NCBI GenBank assembly: GCA_026987115.1
Contig: JALSNF010000028.1
Coordinates: forward strand, 1 to 43,100
From: Desulfurobacteriaceae bacterium
GTDB lineage: Bacteria > Aquificota > Aquificia > Desulfurobacteriales > Desulfurobacteriaceae
Length of the DNA stretch: 43,100 nt
Direction: 5' to 3'
A program made the translations under genes and the position numbers. The notes under the pieces were generated by a model that saw only the letters and a list, made by a program, of their open reading frames with translations, had not been told where the DNA came from and made no database searches. Of this stretch, positions 37,621 to 43,100 are shown in pieces. Every line of letters begins with the position of its first letter. Within the stretch, counting starts at the first letter, position 1.

Positions 37621-37639
37621 CCCCTAAGTTTTCTAGGGG
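37621..37639 (-). promoter_or_regulatory. Hairpin hiding the cyclo-ligase Shine-Dalgarno
   Basis: On the minus strand CCCCTA pairs with TAGGGG over a seven-base loop (GAAAACT). The 3' arm contains AGGGG, the ribosome site for the GTG at 37612, eight bases on. There is no U-tract after it, so it is not a typical terminator. It could reduce or make temperature-sensitive the translation of the cyclo-ligase. Confidence 0.5.
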
Positions 37640-37655
37640 CCTTTAAGGAAGATTG

Positions 37656-37949
37656 TCAAGTAGAAGGGTTTTTATTTGTTATCAAGAGCTTGGCTCCTTC
37701 TTCAAGGCGTTTTATCTCCTTTCCAAGCTCCTTTATTTGCTCTTTCAAAAGCTCGTTTTCGTCTAAAAGGTAAAAGCAGGCAACAACTAGGGCTTTGTCA
37801 AAAGTTACCCTGCTGTTGCCAGTCTTTATCTTCTCAACCATAACCTCAAGACGGCTTGCTAGCTTTTTAACGTATTCAGGGTCTTTATCCGTCTTTATAG
37901 TGTACTTTCTCCCACATATAACAACTTCTAAAGTAGTAGGCAAACTCAC
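37656..37949 (-). CDS. zapA: Cell division protein ZapA
   Basis: A 97-residue protein that bundles FtsZ filaments at midcell. The N-terminal globular part is LEVVICGRKYTIKTDKDPEYVKKLA, followed by DKALVVACFYLLDENELLKE and a C-terminal coiled coil (KEQIKELGKEIKRLEEGAK). Length and layout fit ZapA. The start is GTG 37949 with AAGAGGAAG upstream, 10 nt after the pheT stop. pheST-zapA is a common bacterial linkage. Confidence 0.9.
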   Translation of the reverse strand: MSLPTTLEVVICGRKYTIKTDKDPEYVKKLASRLEVMVEKIKTGNSRVTFDKALVVACFYLLDENELLKEQIKELGKEIKRLEEGAKLLITNKNPST

Positions 37950-37959
37950 AATCTTCCTC

Positions 37960-40341
37960 TTAGGCCCTAAGTTTAGCTCCTATTTTACCAAGAGCGTTAA
38001 CAATTTTGTCTAAAATCCCGTTAACCTCTTGGTCTGAAAGGGTTCTGTCGGGAGCCCTAAAAGTAAGAGAAAAGGCAACGCTCTTTTTACCCTCAGGAAC
38101 TCCCTTACCTCTATAAACGTCAAAGAGAGTCAACTTCTCAAGGTATTTTGCAGAGTTTCTTATTACCCTTTCAATTTGGGCAACCGGAGTCTCTTCGTCA
38201 ACTACTACCGCAATATCCCTCATAACAGGAGGGAACTTTGCCAGCTTTTCAAACTTCACTTGGCGAGAGCTTGAGAGCTCCAAGAGAAGGTCTAAGGAAA
38301 GCTCGCACAAGATAATGTCCTGGTTAACGTCAAAGGCCTCAAGAACTTTAGGATGAAGCTTTCCTACAAAACCTGCTTCTTTCCCTAAAACTTTTACTTT
38401 TGCGCTCTGTCCAGGGTGAAGGAAGGGAAGTTCCTCTTCCCTCTCAAACTCTCCGGGAAGCCTTAAGAAATCTAAAAGCTCCTCAACGATACCCTTTCCG
38501 TCGTAAAAGTCAACTTCCCTTAGGGAGTAAAGGTCCTCTTTAACTTTTCCCGTTAAAGCAAATGAGAGCCTTAAAGGCTCTTCTGGGAGCTCCCCTGAAG
38601 AGGGAACAAACACTCTTCCCACTTCAAAGAGGAAAACGTCCCTCTCATTCCTCTTTATGTTCTTTACGAGGTTATTAACCAAGCTCGGGAAAAGACGGTC
38701 CCTCATATAGACCCACTCTGAAGACAGGGGATTCTTAATCTCTATCAGGTCGTCAGTAGAGAGGGAGAAGTTTGAATAGAGAGACTTCCCTACAAAAGAG
38801 TAATTTATCGCCTCCGTTAAACCAAGGTCTGAAAGGAACTCTTTTATCCTTAAAACCTTAAAGGGGAAGTAGTTTTTCTCAACATCTGAGTGCATCAAGG
38901 GATAAGAGGAGGGCAAGTTCTTCATTCCGAATATCCTAACAACCTCCTCTACTAAATCTATCTCCCTTCCAACATCATACCTCCTCCAAGAGGGAACCTT
39001 AACGACTATGTAATCCCTCTCCTTCTTTACAGAAAAACCTAAAGAGGAGAGTATCTCAAAAGATTTCCTTGCAGGAATGTTTACTCCCAATATGCGGTTA
39101 GCCTTAATCGGGTTAAATACTATCACCTTAGGAGTGTAAGGTTTCGGGTAGAAGGAAAGGGAGCCCTTAGCAACTTCTCCTCCCACAAGTTTTTGAATTA
39201 AATGAAGGGCCCTCTCTGCCGCAAAAGGACAAGCTTCAATGTCAGCTCCCCTTTCAAACCTGTAAGAAGAATCAGTAGATATGCCGAGCCTCTTTGCCGT
39301 TCTCCTTACGGTCATAGGCTCAAAGTGGGCAGACTCTAAAAGGAGCTCCTTAGTTGAAAAGTCCGTTTTACTTTCCTCTCCTCCAATAATTCCTGCAATG
39401 GCAACCGGCTTTTCTGCATCGGCAATAACAAGGTCCTCTTTAGAAAGCTCCCTTTCAACTCCGTCAAGGGTCCTTATCCTCTCCCCTTCTTCAGCTCTCC
39501 TGACTACAACTTCCTTGCCCTTTAACTTATTAAGGTCAAAAGCGTGTAGAGGTTGCCCCAGCTCATACATAACATAGTTAGTAATATCAACAACGGCATT
39601 TATAGGCCTTAGCCCAACGAGGTAAAGCCTAACTTTCATCCACAAAGGAGACTCTCTATTTTCTATCCCCTTAACGATGTAGCCTTCATATCTGGGACAA
39701 GCTGCAGAATCCAAAACCGTTAAGGAAGCCTCCTCAACCGCCTCAAACTCCCCAACTTTAAACGAAGTCTCAGGAAGAGTTAAAGGTCTCCCTATAACTG
39801 CAGACAATTCCCTTGCAACTCCCAAAACTGAGAGGGCATCGGGCCTGTTCGTAGTTATCTCATACTCAATCACCCAATCGTCTAGCCCCAGAGCCTCTTT
39901 AACATCCTTCCCTAACTCTAAATTCTCAGGCAAAATCATTATCCCCGAAGAAGAGTCTGCCAAGCCCAACTCCTCTTCGGAGCAGAGCATACCGTTTGAC
40001 AGAACTCCCCTTAACTTACTCTTTTTTATCCTGACTCCAACAGGAAGTTTTGCACCGTGAAGAGCAACGGGGACAAAAGCTCCCTCAAAGACATTGTCAG
40101 CTCCGGTAACTATCTGAAGAACAGTATCTCCAACGTCAACCTGACAAATCTTAAGCCTATCTGCGTTAGGGTGTTTTGATATCTCAATAATCTTCCCAAC
40201 AACAACCTTCTCTAAGCTCTCACCGGCATACCTAACAGAGTCAACCTCTATTCCCACGTTAGTTAAAATCTCTGCAACCTGCTGAGGAGAGTAGTCCTCA
40301 AGGTCTATAAATTCCTTTAACCAGTTATAAGTAATCCTCAT
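37960..40341 (-). CDS. pheT: Phenylalanyl-tRNA synthetase beta subunit
   Basis: A 793-residue subunit of the alpha2-beta2 enzyme. Domains in order: N-terminal MRITYNWLKEFIDL, an EMAP/OB tRNA-binding domain (about 39-150, VVGKIIEISKHPNADRLKIC), B3/B4 editing domain (about 200-380, MYELGQPLHAFDL, ESAHFEP, STDSSYRFERG), B5, the catalytic-like core, and the FDX-ACB anticodon-binding domain (KFPPVMRDIAVVVDEETPV onward). I choose ATG 40341 over a GTG three codons earlier because AGGGGT spaces well. One base separates it from pheS. Confidence 0.97.
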   Translation of the reverse strand: MRITYNWLKEFIDLEDYSPQQVAEILTNVGIEVDSVRYAGESLEKVVVGKIIEISKHPNADRLKICQVDVGDTVLQIVTGADNVFEGAFVPVALHGAKLPVGVRIKKSKLRGVLSNGMLCSEEELGLADSSSGIMILPENLELGKDVKEALGLDDWVIEYEITTNRPDALSVLGVARELSAVIGRPLTLPETSFKVGEFEAVEEASLTVLDSAACPRYEGYIVKGIENRESPLWMKVRLYLVGLRPINAVVDITNYVMYELGQPLHAFDLNKLKGKEVVVRRAEEGERIRTLDGVERELSKEDLVIADAEKPVAIAGIIGGEESKTDFSTKELLLESAHFEPMTVRRTAKRLGISTDSSYRFERGADIEACPFAAERALHLIQKLVGGEVAKGSLSFYPKPYTPKVIVFNPIKANRILGVNIPARKSFEILSSLGFSVKKERDYIVVKVPSWRRYDVGREIDLVEEVVRIFGMKNLPSSYPLMHSDVEKNYFPFKVLRIKEFLSDLGLTEAINYSFVGKSLYSNFSLSTDDLIEIKNPLSSEWVYMRDRLFPSLVNNLVKNIKRNERDVFLFEVGRVFVPSSGELPEEPLRLSFALTGKVKEDLYSLREVDFYDGKGIVEELLDFLRLPGEFEREEELPFLHPGQSAKVKVLGKEAGFVGKLHPKVLEAFDVNQDIILCELSLDLLLELSSSRQVKFEKLAKFPPVMRDIAVVVDEETPVAQIERVIRNSAKYLEKLTLFDVYRGKGVPEGKKSVAFSLTFRAPDRTLSDQEVNGILDKIVNALGKIGAKLRA

Positions 40342-40342
40342 T

Positions 40343-41362
<1,020 letters not shown>

Positions 41363-41416
41363 TCAACTCCCTTTTACTTTATCTGATGAATTATAAACCT
41401 TTAAAAGGCATCAAAG

Positions 41417-42484
41417 ATGGAAAAAATAGAACTAATAATAGAAATTTTAAAGGAACTCCTAAAACACCAAGAATACTTATCAACAACAGAACTTTACAGA
41501 AAGCTTAAAAGTAAAGGAGTCTTAAAGTCAACGACAGAAAAAACGGAGAGAAGAAAACTACTAAGGAGCCTGATTACATTAGAAGAACTAGGCTACATCA
41601 AGACAAAAGAGAAAAAGAAGGAGAAACTATGGAAAATAGAAAAGGAAAGGTTTAAGTCTCTTTTCTATCTCAGCTTTGAAGAAATTGCAAGCTTCATCTT
41701 TATCCTATCCTTTTACCCAAAAACCTATAAGGAAATACCTCTTTTCAAAGAGGCTTTTGAAATTATATCAAGATACGAAAAAGAACTGGGAGAAGAAGAA
41801 AGGGAAATTCTAAAATCCTCCTTTGAAAGAGTGCCGACTTTTAACGAAAGAACCATAAAAATTGAAGAAAAACTATTTAAATTGTTGATAACAAGCATAT
41901 TGAAAAGACAGCAAATTTACATTCAATATAAAAACAAGTTCTATAAAATACTTCCTCTTAAAATATTTAACTACAACGGTCTCTTTTATCTGTCCTCATT
42001 AACAGAGAAGAAGTCTATCAAGACTTTCCTCATAGGAAGAATAGAAAAAATAATACCTATAGAAACCCGCCTTCCAGAAGGAGACAACATAAAAAGGGAA
42101 GAGCTAACTTTTGAAATACCTAAGGAGCTCCCTTTCCTATTTGGAGTAATATTTTCCAAAAACTATGCTACAGAAACAGAAATTAGAAAAGAAATAAAAT
42201 TCTCACCCTTTCAATTCCACATAGAAAAAACAGAAACGGGAATACTTACCTACTTAGTAGGCTTTACAGGAAAGAGATTTGCAAGTTGGTTTCTAGTTGA
42301 AAAGGCAATAAAACTTATAAGTCCCAATCCTCAAATAATAGAAATAGCAAGAAAAAAAGAGCTTAAAAAGAACATTAAAGGCATTAGCTACCAACTAAGA
42401 GAAAATCAGAAAAGATTTAAAGAATTTCTAAGAGAAAGCCAAAAACTACTAAATCAAAAGCTTAAAATTTACAAAAAAAAATGA
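41417..42484 (+). CDS. WYL domain transcriptional regulator
   Basis: A 355-residue protein. The N-terminal ~75 residues form a winged helix (LLKHQEYLSTTELYRKL, then LRSLITLEELGYIKTK). A central WYL domain (about 165-220) shows QIYIQYKNKFYKILPLKIF, GLFYLSS and KTFLIGRIEKI, the pattern that binds nucleotide or ssDNA-type ligands. The C-terminal part (about 225-355) resembles the WCX extension. Codons are strongly A-rich (AAA, ATA, GAA) and GC is visibly lower than in the neighbouring genes, suggesting acquisition by transfer. WYL regulators often control phage defence or DNA damage genes, but none are visible here. The ribosome site is weak (AAAGG). Confidence 0.82.
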   Translation: MEKIELIIEILKELLKHQEYLSTTELYRKLKSKGVLKSTTEKTERRKLLRSLITLEELGYIKTKEKKKEKLWKIEKERFKSLFYLSFEEIASFIFILSFYPKTYKEIPLFKEAFEIISRYEKELGEEEREILKSSFERVPTFNERTIKIEEKLFKLLITSILKRQQIYIQYKNKFYKILPLKIFNYNGLFYLSSLTEKKSIKTFLIGRIEKIIPIETRLPEGDNIKREELTFEIPKELPFLFGVIFSKNYATETEIRKEIKFSPFQFHIEKTETGILTYLVGFTGKRFASWFLVEKAIKLISPNPQIIEIARKKELKKNIKGISYQLRENQKRFKEFLRESQKLLNQKLKIYKKK

Positions 42485-42491
42485 TGAATAG

Positions 42492-42506
42492 GGTCAAAAT
42501 TTGACC
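42492..42506. promoter_or_regulatory. Palindrome GGTCAAA-A-TTTGACC downstream of the WYL gene
   Basis: Perfect 7-bp arms around one A, eight bases after the WYL stop. There is no T-tract, so it is an unlikely terminator. Its right arm forms a possible -35 (TTGACC, 42501-42506) with a 16-nt spacer to TATCAA (42523-42528), so it could be an operator over a promoter reading right. Possibly the WYL protein's own site; this is inference. Confidence 0.4.
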
Positions 42507-42533
42507 TATAAAAAGAATAATATATCAAAGCGA

Positions 42534-42568
42534 AAAGGATGAAAAATCCTTTAAGGGGAGGGAAGGGG
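42534..42568 (+). other. Structured non-coding stretch: hairpin plus G-rich tract
   Basis: AAAGGAT (42534-42540) pairs with ATCCTTT (42546-42552) over loop GAAAA, followed by the G-rich run GGGGAGGGAAGGGG (42555-42568). A further GGG lies in the next hairpin, so four G-tracts are available for a quadruplex. No open frame of credible length covers it. It could be part of a small RNA read from the putative promoter at 42501-42528. Confidence 0.3.
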
Positions 42569-42591
42569 AACTAAAGCGGGCATTTGCCCGC
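42569..42591 (-). terminator. Likely terminator for minus-strand transcripts from the 5S/78-residue gene side
   Basis: On minus, GCGGGC pairs with GCCCGC over AAAT (42591-42576), a GC-rich stem, then TTTAGTT follows. The T-tract is broken, so efficiency is uncertain. It lies about 110 nt beyond the 78-residue gene stop. Confidence 0.5.
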
Positions 42592-42644
42592 ACTTATCCA
42601 AGCTACTAAATAAAAGAAAACCAGGTTAAGCAACTACAGCTATA

Positions 42645-42666
42645 GAAAACTGTTAACTAGACAGTT
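42645..42666 (-). terminator. Weak hairpin after the 78-residue gene, possible terminator
   Basis: On minus, AACTGT (42666-42661) pairs with ACAGTT (42653-42648) over a seven-base loop, and TTCT follows. The stem is short and AT-rich for a thermophile, so this is a low-grade call. Confidence 0.3.
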
Positions 42667-42698
42667 AAAGCAGAAAAAAACTTACTTTTTAAAACAAT

Positions 42699-42935
42699 TT
42701 AATTAAAAAGCCTTTTACAGCTTTTATACCACTTTAGATAGTTGTCAGCCGCTTTAAGAACATTTTTACCGGCCTTACGAAGCTCCCTTTTAAAACGCCT
42801 TCTCTCTCTTTTAGTACCGTTAAAAGCTAAAATCTCTGGAGAACCAGAAGAGGAAGAGAGAAGTTCCTCAAAAACTTTCTTTAAAGAACCTTGATACTTA
42901 ACGACTTTCCCTCCATCCCTTACCCAAAGCTCCAT
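42699..42935 (-). CDS. Hypothetical basic 78-residue protein downstream of 5S rRNA
   Basis: A 78-residue protein starting MELWVRDGGKVVKYQGSLKK. An acidic/serine middle (FEELLSSSSGSPEILAFNG) is followed by a strongly basic C-terminal helix (TKRERRRFKRELRKAGKNV) and KWYKSCKRLFN. ATG 42935 has AGGAGGT upstream with good spacing. The same frame stays open back into the 5S gene, but that part is not protein-coding. I recognise no family; the basic helix suggests nucleic-acid or ribosome binding. Only 43 bases separate it from the 5S gene, so it is probably expressed by read-through or from a promoter within 5S. Confidence 0.55.
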   Translation of the reverse strand: MELWVRDGGKVVKYQGSLKKVFEELLSSSSGSPEILAFNGTKRERRRFKRELRKAGKNVLKAADNYLKWYKSCKRLFN

Positions 42936-42978
42936 AACCGACCTCCTGGGCAAGTTAATTTGGAGAGAAATAAAAAAA

Positions 42979-43096
42979 GCCTGGCACCGCCCTACTTTCC
43001 CACCTGCTCCCGCAGGCAGTATCATCGGCGCTGGCGGGCTTAACTTCCGAGTTCGGAATGGTTTCGGGTGTTTCCCCGCCGCTATGGGCACCAGGC
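42979..43096 (-). rRNA. rrf: 5S ribosomal RNA
   Basis: About 118 nt. The ends pair as helix I: GCCTGGTGCC at the 5' end (43096 down) with GGTGCCAGGC at the 3' end (42988-42979). The conserved CCGAACTCGGAAGTTAAGCC loop region and GATGATACTGC are present. It is followed on minus by seven T (42978-42972). Sequence to the right should contain 23S and 16S rRNA in the same orientation. Confidence 0.95.
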
Positions 43097-43100
43097 TTTC

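Noticed and set aside
37613-37655. 6S RNA between zapA and the cyclo-ligase gene
   Set aside because: Enterobacterial synteny suggested it, but the gap is only 43 nt, too short for a ~180-nt RNA.
41390-41397. Bidirectional promoter from overlapping TATAAT/TATAAA between pheS and the WYL gene
   Set aside because: The -10-like words are present on both strands but neither has a convincing -35 at 16-18 nt, so I only mention it as a possibility for pheS.
42936-43091. Upstream extension of the 78-residue gene, open through most of the 5S rRNA gene
   Set aside because: The stretch is 5S rRNA read as protein. The ribosome site AGGAGGT sits before the internal ATG at 42935, so the real gene is shorter.

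Overview
The window looks like a chromosomal segment of a thermophilic, chemolithoautotrophic, Gram-negative bacterium of the Aquificota, most likely Desulfurobacteriaceae. This is an inference from gene content and protein style (Lys/Glu-rich proteins, frequent TTG starts, GC in the low 40s by eye). Markers of a Gram-negative envelope are lpxD, ompH/skp and bamA. Two complete FrdA-FrdB-CCG-subunit (SdhE/HdrB-like) operons fit a reductive TCA lifestyle. SelB, formate-dependent PurT, FolD and 5-formyl-THF cyclo-ligase point to active one-carbon/formate metabolism. The sequence alone does not fix genus or species.

Layout. 1-92: start of an FAD oxidoreductase (minus), then a 22-bp inverted repeat, then a yfdX-family gene (plus) with a terminator. 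1085-3346: minus-strand operon trm112, a 37-codon membrane micro-ORF, rlmN, fbp. 3365-3684: a sigma70-type promoter and a tRNA cluster Ser(UGA)-Lys(UUU)-Ser(GCU) on plus. 3702-10898: minus-strand envelope operon histidine kinase, bamA, ompH, lpxD, a TM1410-family lipoprotein and ahcY. 10976-11983: gap (plus) with its own promoter. 11984-13398: nadC-cvpA (minus). 13420-22130: a tightly overlapping plus-strand operon pgsA, AI-2E-type permease, coaE, ymdB, folD, ferredoxin, DUF4149, lapA, rqcP-like, acyl-CoA synthetase, dapF, udg, nth.

22111-29465: two mirror-image modules, frdE1-frdB1-frdA1 on minus and frdA2-frdB2-frdE2 on plus, diverging from a 149-bp AT-rich control region. At the position that distinguishes E. 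coli FrdA (Glu49) from SdhA (Gln50), copy 1 has Glu47 and copy 2 has Gln47. One may therefore work as fumarate reductase and the other as succinate oxidase. 29455-41359: a long minus-strand run pheS, pheT, zapA, fthC-like, rny, selB, AEC permease, SIMPL protein, purT, msrA, nitrilase-family amidase. 41417-42484: an AT-rich WYL-domain regulator unlike its neighbours in composition. 42485-42698: palindromes and hairpins without genes. 42699-43096: a 78-residue basic unknown protein directly downstream of a 5S rRNA gene (minus), the end of an rRNA operon that continues past the right edge.

Genome-scale signal: the 8-bp palindrome GGAGCTCC (core GAGCTC) is heavily over-represented. By hand I count 29 exact copies and about 92 copies of the core, on genes of both strands and in all three codon frames. 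This resembles the cyanobacterial HIP1 palindrome in behaviour. Exact copies are missing from the whole 7.9-kb frd region. Another unusual structure is the nadC/pgsA divergence, where a single palindrome CCTCCGGAGG serves as Shine-Dalgarno for both genes. No CRISPR array, insertion sequence, prophage or transposase was seen.
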